This document shows, one piece after another, positions 39,647-49,249 of a stretch of 64,000 nucleotides of DNA. The notes below the pieces were generated by a model. That model searched no databases. It was not told the DNA's origin and worked only from the letters and a program-made list of their open reading frames with translations. The translations under genes were made by a program, and so were the position numbers. The first letter of the stretch is position 1, and every line of letters begins with the position of its first letter. The DNA is from Serratia marcescens (GTDB taxonomy: Bacteria > Pseudomonadota > Gammaproteobacteria > Enterobacterales > Enterobacteriaceae), in contig NZ_VFMJ01000001.1 in NCBI RefSeq assembly GCF_006715005.1, positions 682,001 through 746,000 of the forward strand, in the 5' to 3' direction.

Positions 39647-41062
39647 ATGAAAATCAAAACCCGTTTTGCACCGAGCCCGACCGGCTATCTCCACGTCGGC
39701 GGCGCGCGTACCGCACTTTACTCCTGGCTGTTCAGCCGCCATGCGGGCGGTGAGTTCGTTCTGCGTATCGAAGATACCGATCTGGAACGTTCTACCCAGG
39801 ACGCGATCGACGCAATTATGGATGGCATGAACTGGTTGAACCTGGATTGGGATGAAGGCCCGTATTTCCAGACCAAGCGTTTCGATCGTTACAACGCGGT
39901 CATCGACGAGATGCTGGAGCAGGGCACGGCCTATAAATGCTATTGCTCCAAGGAACGTCTGGAAGCGCTGCGCGAGAAGCAGATGGAAAACGGCGAGAAG
40001 CCGCGTTACGACGGCCACTGCCGCGACAGCCAGTGCAGCCACACCGACGACGAGCCGCACGTGGTGCGCTTCCGCAACCCGCAGGAAGGCTCGGTGATCT
40101 TCGACGACAAAATTCGCGGCCCGATCGAATTCAGCAACCAGGAGCTGGACGATCTGATCATCCGCCGCACCGACGGTTCGCCAACCTATAACTTCTGCGT
40201 CGTCGTCGATGACTGGGACATGGAAATCACCCATGTGATCCGCGGCGAAGACCACATCAACAACACCCCGCGCCAGATCAACATTCTCAAAGCGCTGGGC
40301 GCGCCGGTGCCGGAATACGCGCACGTGTCGATGATCCTCGGCGACGACGGTAAAAAGCTGTCCAAGCGTCACGGCGCCGTGGGCGTTATGCAGTACCGCG
40401 ACGACGGCTATCTGCCGCAGGCGCTGCTGAACTACCTGGTGCGTCTGGGCTGGTCCCACGGCGATCAGGAGATCTTCTCCATCGATGAGATGAAAGAGTT
40501 CTTCACGCTGGAAGCGATCAACAAATCTGCCAGCGCGTTCAACACCGAGAAGCTGCAGTGGCTGAACCACCACTACATCAACCATATGCCGGCGGAAGAA
40601 GTGGCGGTGCATCTGGCATGGCACGTTGAGCAACTGGGCATTGAAACCCGCAACGGCCCGGAACTGAAAGACATCGTCAAGCTGCTGGGCGAGCGTTGCA
40701 AAACGCTGAAAGAGATGGCGGAGTCTTGCCGTTACTTCTACGCAGATTTCAGCGAGTTCGACGCCGATGCCGCCAAGAAGCACCTGCGCCCGGTCGCGCG
40801 TCAGCCGCTGGAAGCGGTGCGCGCCAAGCTGGCCGCCATCACCGTCTGGACGCCGGAAAATGTGCACGATGCCATTCAAGGCACGGCGGATGAGCTGGGT
40901 GTCGGCATGGGCAAAGTCGGCATGCCGCTGCGCGTCGCGGTGACCGGCGCCGGCCAGTCACCGGGCATGGACGTGACCGTGCATGCGATCGGCCAGAAGC
41001 GTTCGCTGCAGCGTATCGACATGGCGCTGGCTTACATCGCCGAGCGCGAAGCGCAAGCCTGA
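39647..41062 (+). CDS. gltX: Glutamyl-tRNA synthetase GltX
   Basis: The 471-residue class I synthetase is the same length as the E. coli enzyme. The HIGH-type motif is [20 protein letters not shown], the KMSKS-type motif is [16 protein letters not shown], and a zinc-binding Cys cluster appears at about 98-130 (CYCSKERL and GHCRDSQC). It charges tRNA-Glu. The ATG at 39647 is chosen by alignment; an in-frame TTG/GTG extension upstream is not conserved. It is divergent from the tRNA-Val/Lys array. Confidence 0.98.
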   Translation: MKIKTRFAPSPTGYLHVGGARTALYSWLFSRHAGGEFVLRIEDTDLERSTQDAIDAIMDGMNWLNLDWDEGPYFQTKRFDRYNAVIDEMLEQGTAYKCYCSKERLEALREKQMENGEKPRYDGHCRDSQCSHTDDEPHVVRFRNPQEGSVIFDDKIRGPIEFSNQELDDLIIRRTDGSPTYNFCVVVDDWDMEITHVIRGEDHINNTPRQINILKALGAPVPEYAHVSMILGDDGKKLSKRHGAVGVMQYRDDGYLPQALLNYLVRLGWSHGDQEIFSIDEMKEFFTLEAINKSASAFNTEKLQWLNHHYINHMPAEEVAVHLAWHVEQLGIETRNGPELKDIVKLLGERCKTLKEMAESCRYFYADFSEFDADAAKKHLRPVARQPLEAVRAKLAAITVWTPENVHDAIQGTADELGVGMGKVGMPLRVAVTGAGQSPGMDVTVHAIGQKRSLQRIDMALAYIAEREAQA

Positions 41063-41075
41063 TACGCCATAAATG

Positions 41076-41110
41076 AAAAAGCCCCGTGGAGCGATCCCGG
41101 GGCTTTTTTT
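41076..41110. terminator. Terminator between gltX and the formate/nitrite channel gene
   Basis: AAAAAGCCCCG and CGGGGCTTTTTTT pair around a GTGGAGCGATC loop. A and T tracts on both sides make it bidirectional between the convergent genes. Confidence 0.9.
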
Positions 41111-41121
41111 ATTGCTTGCTG

Positions 41122-41907
41122 TCAGGCTTGCTCACCGGCCGGCAAACCTGGGCGATAGGCGAGGAAATACATCAACCCGACAAAGCCGGCGCCGCCCAGC
41201 GCGTTGCCGAGAAATACCGCAACGAAGTTGGGCAGGTAGTGCTCCCAGCCCATGCCGCCGGCAAAGATAGCCGCCGGAATGATGAACATATTTGCCACCA
41301 CGTGCTGGAAGCCGATGGCGACAAAAGCCATGACCGGGAACCACATGCCGATCACTTTACCCGGCACATCCTTGCTGGCGAAGGCTAACCACACCGCCAG
41401 GCACACCAGCCAGTTGCAGCCGACGCCGGAAATGAAGGTGTGCAGGAAGTCCGCATCCACTTTGGCCTGCGCGATCGCCAGCGTCTTATGCAAGAACGCA
41501 CCTTCGGTCAGGCCCAGCAAATGACCGAAGAAGTAGGCGACGGCCAGGCTGCCGGCCAGGTTGGCCAGGGTGACCCAAAACCAGTTACGCAGCACGGCGA
41601 TGGCGGGGATTTCGCGGGCAAACCAGGCCATCGGCAAGGTCATCATGTTGCCGGTCAGCAGTTCACCGCCGGCCAAAATAGTCAGGATCAAACCGATAGG
41701 AAAGACCGCGGCACCCAACAGGGCGCCGAAAGAGCCCCATTCGGCCGGCAGGGTGCCGATGACGTGAATATCCAGCAGAAAGCCGGTGGCAATAAAAGCG
41801 CCGGCGAGAAAGCCCAGAATCAACAGATTAGCGAGAGGGGCGCGGCTTTTGTTTACCCCGGCCTGAACGGCGAGGGTGGCGATTTCTTTTGGTGAATGCA
41901 AAGACAT
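41122..41907 (-). CDS. Formate/nitrite transporter (FNT) family channel
   Basis: The 261-residue protein has six hydrophobic segments in the FNT pattern: LANLLILGFLAGAFIATGFLL, FPIGLILTILAGGELLTGNMM (each given at family length), GVGCNWLVCLAVWLAFASKD and VAIGFQHVVANMFIIPAAIF. The last contains the central pore His (H of FQHVVANMF) found in FocA and NirC. The cargo (formate, nitrite or a similar monovalent anion) cannot be told from sequence. It is not next to pfl or nir genes. Confidence 0.9.
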   Translation of the reverse strand: MSLHSPKEIATLAVQAGVNKSRAPLANLLILGFLAGAFIATGFLLDIHVIGTLPAEWGSFGALLGAAVFPIGLILTILAGGELLTGNMMTLPMAWFAREIPAIAVLRNWFWVTLANLAGSLAVAYFFGHLLGLTEGAFLHKTLAIAQAKVDADFLHTFISGVGCNWLVCLAVWLAFASKDVPGKVIGMWFPVMAFVAIGFQHVVANMFIIPAAIFAGGMGWEHYLPNFVAVFLGNALGGAGFVGLMYFLAYRPGLPAGEQA

Positions 41908-42152
41908 GACGGACTCGGTTTATAGTAGTGAAGTTTATGGCGCGGGCAGTCTATGCCGCTCGGGAGTCCGACTCAAGCGCATTTCGCTAACATTCTGTTA
42001 ATTAAAAATCAACGTGATATGCAGGGTCTTTTGCCATTTTGAGATGTAGCGCGCAAAATGGATGAACTCTGCACAAAGTGATGATTTTTTGGCGCCAAAC
42101 ATGCTGATTTGGCGGCTTTTTCAACGCTTGATTCAGGAATTCAATTTAGCCG

Positions 42153-42188
42153 TTGACAGCTTTGAGCGGGTTTCATATTATGCGCCCC
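42153..42188 (+). promoter_or_regulatory. Stable-RNA promoter of the tRNA-Ala genes
   Basis: Perfect -35 TTGACA (42153-42158), a 17-bp spacer, then -10 TATTAT (42176-42181), followed by the GC-rich discriminator GCGCCCC. This is the pattern of stringently controlled tRNA/rRNA promoters. The rest of the 308-bp gap from 41908 shows only AT-rich sequence, possibly UP elements. Confidence 0.9.
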
Positions 42189-42215
42189 GTTCACAGCACA
42201 AAGTGATTGTGGAAC

Positions 42216-42291
<76 letters not shown>

Positions 42292-42351
42292 ACCTTCTTC
42301 TCAGAGCGGTTGGGGAATACCGTAACGCCGGTCAACGCGTGCCACTTTTGT

Positions 42352-42427
<76 letters not shown>

Positions 42428-42433
42428 CCATTT

Positions 42434-42462
42434 AAAAAGCCGACCTTAGGGTCGGCTTTTTG
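42434..42462 (+). terminator. Terminator after the tRNA-Ala pair
   Basis: AAAAGCCGACC/GGTCGGCTTTT forms an 11-bp stem with a short TTA loop and runs into TTTTTGC. It marks the left edge of the AT-rich fimbrial islet. Confidence 0.9.
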
Positions 42463-42555
42463 CTTTTAACGCGGCGAATGCCCGCCTGTCGTCTGGATTA
42501 ACCAGAGGCCGAGTGGCTCTGGCTTTCCATAGGTTATGCTTCCGGTTTATCAAGA

Positions 42556-43530
42556 CTAGCGATAAGAAACGGTGAACTGTGCGACGGCATTGACTTCACC
42601 CGGCGTGACGTTTTCTCTCGTTTGATAGTATTGCACGCTGAGTGGGATCTCATTGATGCCCACTAATGTCTGGTTCAACATACCGGCCTTAGAACCCAGT
42701 TCAAAGGGAATGCCGTTGCGCAGTATCTGCAGGCCGACGCCGGTGGCCGCATCTTTCGATGGCGTAGTCGCCAATACCTGGCGATTGCCGTTAGCCATTT
42801 CACCACGTATTTCCAGATCGACCTTGGTATTGGCATTACATTCCATCGCGATGCTAAAAGGGGTATTCCCCGACACGCTCCCTATTCCCGTGAGCGCCCG
42901 CCGATTGATTTTTCCCAGAAAAACCTGTTTCGACGGCGTGCTGAGGCGGCAACCTTCCACCGCGATGTTGACGGCAGGAAAATAGGTATCACCCAGCCGC
43001 CTGGCGTTGGTTGCTCTCAAACAGGTGTAGTTATAGGTGAAAGGGGAAAATGCGGGCATGGCGCCAGGCGGTATGTCACCGGTCTTGATCAGATAATATT
43101 TGAAGTTGCCGCCAAGAACATAGCCCACGGGGGTACTACGCGGCGCATAAATATCCCAAAGCCCCGGTTGATCATTGAGCGACATGGCGATGCCGACCCC
43201 CTGCCAGCCGGTCTGATAGACGGGGATGTTATAGTATCTTAACGCTGTTGCTGCCAATCGGGTGTAGGCTTGCAACACCAGATCGCCGGGCTCGCCAAAG
43301 GAGAACTGTATGGCATTAGCCAACAGCCTGACGGAAAAATAAGATTCACCATGGCCGATAAGATCGCCGACTTTAGCGCCTGCCGGGACGGTGATGCTGG
43401 ATTGCTCAATTCTTAGCGGATTATGCCATATCGCATAGCAATCGCCCTCACTTTGGGCGGAAAAGGAAAATAATAAGGCCAGGATGCCAGCGATCCTGGC
43501 TATAGCTGTTGTTTTAAATAGCGTTGGCAT
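42556..43530 (-). CDS. Fimbrial tip adhesin (FimH-like two-domain protein)
   Basis: The last gene of the fimbrial operon encodes 324 residues with a signal peptide (about 1-27, ending FSAQSEG). The C-terminal half (from about 190) is a pilin domain with paired Cys (VEGCRLSTP, ALMEC-type AMECN) and the donor-strand C-terminus VNAVAQFTVSYR. The N-terminal half (about 28-180) would be the receptor-binding lectin domain, with its own Cys pair (GDCYAIW and NYTCLR). Size and position after the usher fit a tip adhesin. The ATG at 43530 is preferred over a GTG six bases earlier on spacing to AGGA. Confidence 0.85.
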   Translation of the reverse strand: MPTLFKTTAIARIAGILALLFSFSAQSEGDCYAIWHNPLRIEQSSITVPAGAKVGDLIGHGESYFSVRLLANAIQFSFGEPGDLVLQAYTRLAATALRYYNIPVYQTGWQGVGIAMSLNDQPGLWDIYAPRSTPVGYVLGGNFKYYLIKTGDIPPGAMPAFSPFTYNYTCLRATNARRLGDTYFPAVNIAVEGCRLSTPSKQVFLGKINRRALTGIGSVSGNTPFSIAMECNANTKVDLEIRGEMANGNRQVLATTPSKDAATGVGLQILRNGIPFELGSKAGMLNQTLVGINEIPLSVQYYQTRENVTPGEVNAVAQFTVSYR

Positions 43531-43667
43531 ATTCACTTTTCCTATTAGATATTGCTCGAACTTTGCATAGTGTTATTTTTACCATGTTATATGGCGGTAT
43601 TGGCCGGAAAAACTCTGCGATTTTTATCCTGCATGTTACGCAATGTGCTTTTATCGATAATTCAATG

Positions 43668-46139
43668 TTATTTACATATCATATTGAGCATTTTTATTTT
43701 TGATTCAGACTCTTTAGCTTTAATAGCATAATTTCCTTGGCAGCGTTGCTTCCCCTCCCAATGAACCAACACTGTTCCTGAGTCAGGCATGCCGCTCATA
43801 TAAACGCTATTATCATTTCCGACGATCCCCGTTGTTTCGCTTTCACCCTGCAACGTAGCGACAGCGCCGAATGGGATTGCATTGGTGCTGTGTTGCAGCT
43901 TTAAGATGATCCTGTTGCCGATGTTAGACTTAAAGTGAACGGTGACAACGGCGCCTTTGGTCGGGATGACGATCTTGCTGTTTTTGGCTATTTCAACGTC
44001 ATCGCCAAAGCTTTGCGGGTTCAAGGTAATCCGGTTCTTATGATAGCTGTTGATGTAAGGTACTACCGCATAGCCTCGAGAGTCGGTTTTGACGCCGGTA
44101 CTGTTAATCACTTCAATATTGCGGGCATTGGGTACTTTAACTAAAGCGACGGTATCACCCAGCGATTGCGATAATGTAATGCCGTTGCCATGGGCGATGG
44201 CACTGCCGCGTAGGCTGTAATTAACCCGCTGCAGATTTTGATCAAAGCTGTATCCGGCGCCGATCTCGCCATACCCACCGCGATAATAAGCGGAGCCGTT
44301 GCCGGATGGCCCGGATCTGGTACCGCTTTGTGAGGCAGAGACGTTGTAACTGAGCTGGTTATTTTCCAGCGCCGTTCCGCTCAGACCTAACTGCTGATTG
44401 AACTTGCCTTTGCTGTTCTTGCTGGCGGTGTAGTTAGCCCAGCTGTTCGATTGCCATTTGCTCAACGGAATTTGAACGTTAAGCGTGGCGATCTTGTCGG
44501 GTTTATCCGTATAGGGGCCGCTATTGTAGCTCAGTGCAAGGTTATAGCTGATGCCATGCTGGTTGGTTGAGAACCCCAGCAGAAAATTTCTCTCAACGCT
44601 GCTGTTATGCCAGTAGTTCTGCTGATAACCGTTGAGGTAGAAACTGCCGAGATCGCGAACGGGCTGGTTAATATTAAGTACCAGCTTGCTTCTTTTCACG
44701 TCGCGCGCCAGCCATTTTTTCTCCAGGTTGGCGTTCATATCGTTCAATTCTGAAAAATTTAAATAGCCCGATGTCGAGTATCGATACCCGGCCAGCGTGA
44801 AGTTAGTGCCCGTGGTTTCAAGGTTTTTAGCGTACTGAATACGGTATTGCTGGCCCGTACGATCGTTACCCGTAATGAGCCGGCTTTTAGTATGGGTGAC
44901 ATCGGCAGAAAACGAACCGAGATGGTTCAGGCTGCTGCCGATGCCGAAAGAGATCCCCTGGTGTTGTTCTGAAAGAATGGCGCCACCGTAGAGCGTTTTA
45001 TCGTCCCGTAGGCCATAAATTAATGATTGTTGGAGAAATTTATATTTTTTGCGATCGTTTTGTGCCGCACGATATTCACCCAGCGTTAATTCATTTTTTT
45101 TCATGCCTTCCCGCAGCATGATGGGTACAGCGGAAAAGGGTTGATAGAAGCTGCGTTCTGAACCATCTGCCTCCTTGATGATGACTTGTAGCCCACCGCT
45201 GGAGGTGGTGGGATAGATGTCTGTGATTTCAAAATTGCCTGCGGGCACGTGAGTTTGGTAAATGATGTAGCCATTCTGCTTTACAATGACTTCGGCACTG
45301 CTTTGCGCCACCCCTCGCACCGTGGGGGCGAAGCCCCGCTGGCTGTCAGGGATCATGGAGGGATCGCTCGCAAGTTTCAGGCCGCGAAATTGAAAGCTGT
45401 CAAAGACGTCGCCAGAGGTCGAGCTGTCGCCCATCACCAGCACATTTTGGCTGTCCCGAAAGCTGCGCTCAGCATAGGAATTGATGCTTTTCCATTTGGT
45501 GCTGTTTTGGCTTGAGTAGGTGGCGTAGTTTCTCAATCGCCAGGCGCCGAAGTTTGCGCCGCTGCGCAGGTTCAAATATTGATTGTCACCCGTTTTCGCC
45601 TTCCTATGTTGCCGTGACTCGGTGCCGCTGAAGCTGTAATCCATCAGGAAGGCGTTGATGCCATCATCCCAAAGCGTCGGGTTTACCCAATCCCGCGGCT
45701 GGTTTTTAAGATAAGCCTGAGGAATGTTGAAGTCTAGGCGTTGGCGATTGAAGTCAAACTTTGCATAGCTGCCAGGAATAATCTCATTGATGGGACGGGT
45801 GGCTATGCTGTTTTCGCTCGTCGTTGCTTTCAATGCGTCTAGTTGGATGCCGAAATTTTCAAGATCATTTCGATGGAGGCGAGGCTGCAAAGCACCGGCA
45901 ACGCGGAAAAACTCCACTTTTTGATTAGCAAAAAAAGCGTTGTTTAGATAGATATCCACCCAATACTCACCGGGCAATTGATCGCTCGGATTGTTGAAAT
46001 GGGACAAGTCAGCAACGTCTTGATAATTTCTGTTTAATGCAGAAGGCTCAAAGTAGTCCTCTGCCAGTGCAACCGGCGAGGATAAAAAACAGAAAAACAG
46101 CACCGACTTTTTGTTGTTGGCGATACTTGGCATAATCAT
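43668..46139 (-). CDS. Fimbrial outer-membrane usher protein
   Basis: The 823-residue usher has a signal peptide (about 1-26) and the N-terminal chaperone-binding domain with FEPSALNRNYQDVADLSHF and the family phrase PGEYWVDIYLNN. The barrel includes the conserved GDSSTSGDVFDSFQFRGLKL and an AGNFEITDIYPTTSSG plug-flank segment. The C-terminal domains end in a Cys-containing segment. It secretes and assembles pilin subunits presented by the upstream chaperone. GGGAT precedes the first ATG at good spacing. Confidence 0.96.
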   Translation of the reverse strand: MIMPSIANNKKSVLFFCFLSSPVALAEDYFEPSALNRNYQDVADLSHFNNPSDQLPGEYWVDIYLNNAFFANQKVEFFRVAGALQPRLHRNDLENFGIQLDALKATTSENSIATRPINEIIPGSYAKFDFNRQRLDFNIPQAYLKNQPRDWVNPTLWDDGINAFLMDYSFSGTESRQHRKAKTGDNQYLNLRSGANFGAWRLRNYATYSSQNSTKWKSINSYAERSFRDSQNVLVMGDSSTSGDVFDSFQFRGLKLASDPSMIPDSQRGFAPTVRGVAQSSAEVIVKQNGYIIYQTHVPAGNFEITDIYPTTSSGGLQVIIKEADGSERSFYQPFSAVPIMLREGMKKNELTLGEYRAAQNDRKKYKFLQQSLIYGLRDDKTLYGGAILSEQHQGISFGIGSSLNHLGSFSADVTHTKSRLITGNDRTGQQYRIQYAKNLETTGTNFTLAGYRYSTSGYLNFSELNDMNANLEKKWLARDVKRSKLVLNINQPVRDLGSFYLNGYQQNYWHNSSVERNFLLGFSTNQHGISYNLALSYNSGPYTDKPDKIATLNVQIPLSKWQSNSWANYTASKNSKGKFNQQLGLSGTALENNQLSYNVSASQSGTRSGPSGNGSAYYRGGYGEIGAGYSFDQNLQRVNYSLRGSAIAHGNGITLSQSLGDTVALVKVPNARNIEVINSTGVKTDSRGYAVVPYINSYHKNRITLNPQSFGDDVEIAKNSKIVIPTKGAVVTVHFKSNIGNRIILKLQHSTNAIPFGAVATLQGESETTGIVGNDNSVYMSGMPDSGTVLVHWEGKQRCQGNYAIKAKESESKIKMLNMICK

Positions 46140-46161
46140 TTTTGCATCCCTTTACATGTTG

Positions 46162-46845
46162 TTATAACGATGCCTTCACTTCCTGGGTTACGCCTCCATA
46201 GTCGTTGATGGCTTGCCATTTTATTTCAGAGCTGCGCGTTCCGTTTGGCATGGCCCATTGTTTTTTACTTTTTGGTGCGACCATGTCGGCTTCTTTAAGC
46301 TCTTTTTCGCCAACAGAGAGAGAATAAAAAGAGACATAAAACGGCGTTGGATTACTCACAATCAACATGTTTTTTTCTTGCGAAAACTTTATTTTCTTGT
46401 ATGCGTCACTCGCCTCTTTTTTTGACAGGGAACTGGGGCGATAGATTATTTTTATTCTGTTTTGTACGGTAATGAGTAGTTTGTTTTCCCTGGTTTTTTT
46501 TGTTGATGGTATCGATCTTACGCTGAGCCAATATACGGATTCTTCATGCTGAGGCAAAATTTTTCCGGCATGGATGATTCTAATAATATTATCCTGCTCT
46601 GGCTCCAACCTGAACAATGGTGGGGTAACAATGAATGGGACTTCACCGTTGTCTCCGGGAAGGAAATTTTCGGCCCAGGTTTGAATGAGTACCGGCGAGC
46701 TGCTGTCCTGATTACTTACTGAAATATTTGATTCTTTTTTGCTTTCTTCATAAATAACTCGCGTTCCTCCCAGTATTACGCTGGCGGCAGTATTGAAAGA
46801 AAAAGCAAATAGTAGCAGAAAGTAAAAGCTGCTTTTTTTATTCAT
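46162..46845 (-). CDS. Fimbrial periplasmic chaperone
   Basis: The 227-residue PapD-like chaperone has a signal peptide (about 1-22) and two Ig-like domains. Landmarks are LGGTRVIYEESKKESNISVSN with the conserved Arg and the subunit-binding strand (given in part), the FIVTPPLFRLEPEQDNIIRI edge with the Arg of the G1 strand, and the catalytic Lys region KIIYRPSSL. It carries unfolded subunits across the periplasm to the usher. The base composition is strikingly AT-rich against the rest of the window. Confidence 0.95.
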   Translation of the reverse strand: MNKKSSFYFLLLFAFSFNTAASVILGGTRVIYEESKKESNISVSNQDSSSPVLIQTWAENFLPGDNGEVPFIVTPPLFRLEPEQDNIIRIIHAGKILPQHEESVYWLSVRSIPSTKKTRENKLLITVQNRIKIIYRPSSLSKKEASDAYKKIKFSQEKNMLIVSNPTPFYVSFYSLSVGEKELKEADMVAPKSKKQWAMPNGTRSSEIKWQAINDYGGVTQEVKASL

Positions 46846-46910
46846 AGTTATTCCCGAGGCGGCTTTAACTATCCGGCCGGCGCTGTTACCGGCCAGATAA
46901 GAGAACCTGA

Positions 46911-47441
46911 TTAATTATATGAGATGCTGAATTGCGTCGTGGCATTTGCCGGCCCGACGGTAACCGTGCCGGATGTAGACATATATTTAGCGACATAAGT
47001 AAAGACGTTCCTGATGTCTTTTTGCACGCTTTGCGCATTAGAGAATGACGCCATCGGGATTTGTGTTGTGCCATCGGCCTCATAGAGCGCAACGCCGATG
47101 CCTGTAGCGGCGCCAGCCTCTTTATTGAGCGACAGCAGGGTTGTGTTGCCGTCGGCGTAAATGCCATCAAACTTGATAGACGCTTTTTTGACCGTGTCCG
47201 GGCAACTGACTAAGGCGATATTGAATTTTGTCGGTAGCGCAGTATCGCCAACGCTTCTAAACGCTTTGGCGCTCACATTGCCCATGGGGATTGTCTGGCT
47301 GGCGCTGCCCGCTTCAACCGTGCAGGTTTGGTCGGTCACCGTGCCAGTAAAGTTTATCGTACCGTCTGCGGCGAAGGCTGTAGACGATATGACTAGAGAA
47401 GCTCCGGCCAGTAGCATGGTTTTCTGGATGCGTAATTTCAT
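46911..47441 (-). CDS. Major fimbrial subunit (type-1-like pilin)
   Basis: The 176-residue pilin has a signal peptide (about 1-24, ending STAFAA), the N-terminal extension ADGTINFTGTVTDQTCTVEA and the disulfide pair (TCTVE and VSCPD). The C-terminus is TTQFSISYN, with the alternating hydrophobic pattern and the penultimate Tyr needed for chaperone recognition. It leads the four-gene operon pilin-chaperone-usher-adhesin. No minor subunit gene is present, which is a minimal set. Confidence 0.95.
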   Translation of the reverse strand: MKLRIQKTMLLAGASLVISSTAFAADGTINFTGTVTDQTCTVEAGSASQTIPMGNVSAKAFRSVGDTALPTKFNIALVSCPDTVKKASIKFDGIYADGNTTLLSLNKEAGAATGIGVALYEADGTTQIPMASFSNAQSVQKDIRNVFTYVAKYMSTSGTVTVGPANATTQFSISYN

Positions 47442-47911
47442 ATTCTCTATCCTTTTATAACTGTATGTAAATCATAGTTTTTTAAATCAACCCCTATGGT
47501 TCTTGAATACGCGATAAAACGCCATTTTTCAGGTGATTGATGCTTTTGAATGTGTGTTAGTTTAAATTTGAAAGCTGAAATTCTCACTTTTACTGGTTTT
47601 TAATGCTGCCAAATAATTTCTCTTCGGCCGCAATTTGTTAACGAAATTTAGTCTATATGAAAAAAAATTCCTCAGTGTCAAAGGTCATAAAAAGTGATAT
47701 TTTCAGAGTAAAATTCTATGCTTGTGGTTTTTTATGCTGTTAATTTGTGCGTGCATCCTAAATTTCAGCAATCCTAATAGTTTTATCCTCTGATTAATCT
47801 TGTGATTGTTAATGTGCTAATTAATGTTAGTGATGGTTATGTGTTGACATTGATATTGTTTTCTTGATGAAACTATTGTCATTGTTTCAGCATCATCGGA
47901 TGAGGTTATCC
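47442..47911. promoter_or_regulatory. AT-rich divergent promoter region between pilin and flavoprotein genes
   Basis: A 470-bp gap with long A/T runs and no protein gene. A TTGACA occurs at 47843-47848 with AT-rich sequence after it and may drive the flavoprotein gene. No pair of inverted repeats of the fimS type was found, so phase inversion is not indicated. The AT content suggests H-NS silencing, which is inference. Confidence 0.5.
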
Positions 47912-48976
47912 ATGAAAAAAAATAAAAATATCGCAATTGTTGGTGGCGGTGGGGTAACGGCGGTGATGACGGCGTTGGCCTGTGCGAGGAAAGGGATCTC
48001 CGTTGATTTTTTTCTCGATGACTTGGATTACGATGAGTTCAAGACCTCTCTGGGGAGCCATTGTCTATGGCGAAGCGTGCATGAAGATAACCCGCGCCTG
48101 AGTCGATTTGCTGCCCAGTCTCAATGGATATGGGAAAAATTTATTCTGGCCTCTAGCGGTGAGTTTGGCCGCAAAGAAAGGGTGGTACGTGTGGTTGAGC
48201 GTGCGGAACTCAACCAGCTGATAAAGCTGTATGAGCTGTATAATTTGCCTTATGAAGTGAAAAACTGTGGTGATGACGAATCGATTGTATTGCCGCCTTT
48301 CCTTGATTATAAAAATAAATTTGTCTTTGTAAGTTACGACTCTATTTTGCTTAACGTCGCTGAAATATTTTCATATTTTAGTGATGAGCTGGCGTTTTTC
48401 ACGCGAGTGAATGTTTTTAGAAATAAAAATATTGGGGGATTAGGCAGGATTGAAGACGGTGTGATTTTTGTTGACGAAAAAAAACATCTGTATGATATCG
48501 TGGTTAAGTTTACAAATGATTTTAAAATCAATCAAATATTTTCATTTAATGCCGTGGATGTCGAGGCGAAAACGGTTTTTAAAGACTTTTACCTGTCAGA
48601 CACTATCAGCCACTTAACGCAGCCCATATGGATTTCTGAAAATGAGTTCAATATATGGCTGACACCCTCTGTCGATGGGCGTGTTATCAGGGTTGGCATG
48701 GATGTTCACTTTCCCCAATCGGTAGAGGTATTGGCGAGAAACTTAAACATTGATGCTTATTTATCAAGAAGTAAAATTGACGTAATGTCCAGTTCGATAT
48801 TCTCAATTGGTTCACGTGGCGTCTCTTCTGAAGATGCCAAATCGGTGATTCCATGCTGGACAGTCAGTGATGACAATAAAAAGATAGTCGTCGTTGAAAG
48901 TGTGGACTCTTACTACAATGCCTCGCCCGCCGTTGCGGAAGAGATCACGACACTGTTAACGCTGATTATCAACTGA
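47912..48976 (+). CDS. Orphan FAD-dependent oxidoreductase, sarcosine-oxidase-like
   Basis: The product has 354 residues and is AT-rich. The N-terminal dinucleotide fold is NIAIVGGGGVTAVMTALACA, followed by a basic segment (GSHCLWRSVHEDNPRLSRFA) that sits where monomeric sarcosine/N-methyltryptophan oxidases have SxGxTRIIR and contact FAD. Near the C-terminus IPCWTVSDDNKKIVVVE resembles the CxYT motif whose Cys carries covalent FAD, and this Cys is residue 315. The usual glycine-rich GHGFK segment is replaced by YYNASPAVAEE. No substrate or partner is evident. GAGG precedes the ATG at 47912. It is divergent from the fimbrial operon. Confidence 0.75.
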   Translation: MKKNKNIAIVGGGGVTAVMTALACARKGISVDFFLDDLDYDEFKTSLGSHCLWRSVHEDNPRLSRFAAQSQWIWEKFILASSGEFGRKERVVRVVERAELNQLIKLYELYNLPYEVKNCGDDESIVLPPFLDYKNKFVFVSYDSILLNVAEIFSYFSDELAFFTRVNVFRNKNIGGLGRIEDGVIFVDEKKHLYDIVVKFTNDFKINQIFSFNAVDVEAKTVFKDFYLSDTISHLTQPIWISENEFNIWLTPSVDGRVIRVGMDVHFPQSVEVLARNLNIDAYLSRSKIDVMSSSIFSIGSRGVSSEDAKSVIPCWTVSDDNKKIVVVESVDSYYNASPAVAEEITTLLTLIIN

Positions 48977-49200
48977 TTGTTTGTTCTAAGGGTAACGGCT
49001 TGCGCAGTTGAATGCAGCGCCGTATGGCGTGGCAAAAACGTTCTGTTATCAGGACAGCATCGCCCTGTCCTGGCTAAGCAGAGGGTTGCCTCCACCATTC
49101 CATTGTATGCCGAAGCATTATGGCAGGGGGAGGGTTAGCCGAGCGGCGCGGGCTTGTTTTCTGTCAGCATGCGCCATTGTCGGCGGCCAGAATGCAGTCA
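48977..49200. other. Non-coding gap at the right edge of the islet
   Basis: About 220 bp between the flavoprotein gene and the nupC terminator. A GGACAG-CATCGC-CCTGTCC hairpin at about 49050-49070 could be a terminator for the flavoprotein gene, without a T run. Nothing else is recognised. Base composition returns to that of the backbone here. Confidence 0.4.
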
Positions 49201-49228
49201 TAAAAAAGGCGCCCGCAGGCGCCTTTGT
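49201..49228 (-). terminator. nupC terminator
   Basis: AAGGCGCC/GGCGCCTT forms an 8-bp stem with a CGCA loop, followed on the minus strand by TTTTTTATG. It lies 22 bases beyond the nupC stop. Confidence 0.88.
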
Positions 49229-49249
49229 CTGTGTATGGCGGCGCTGAAC

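Noticed and set aside
47442-47911. Invertible promoter (fimS-like switch) for the fimbrial operon
   Set aside because: No pair of inverted repeats flanking a promoter was found and no recombinase gene is adjacent.
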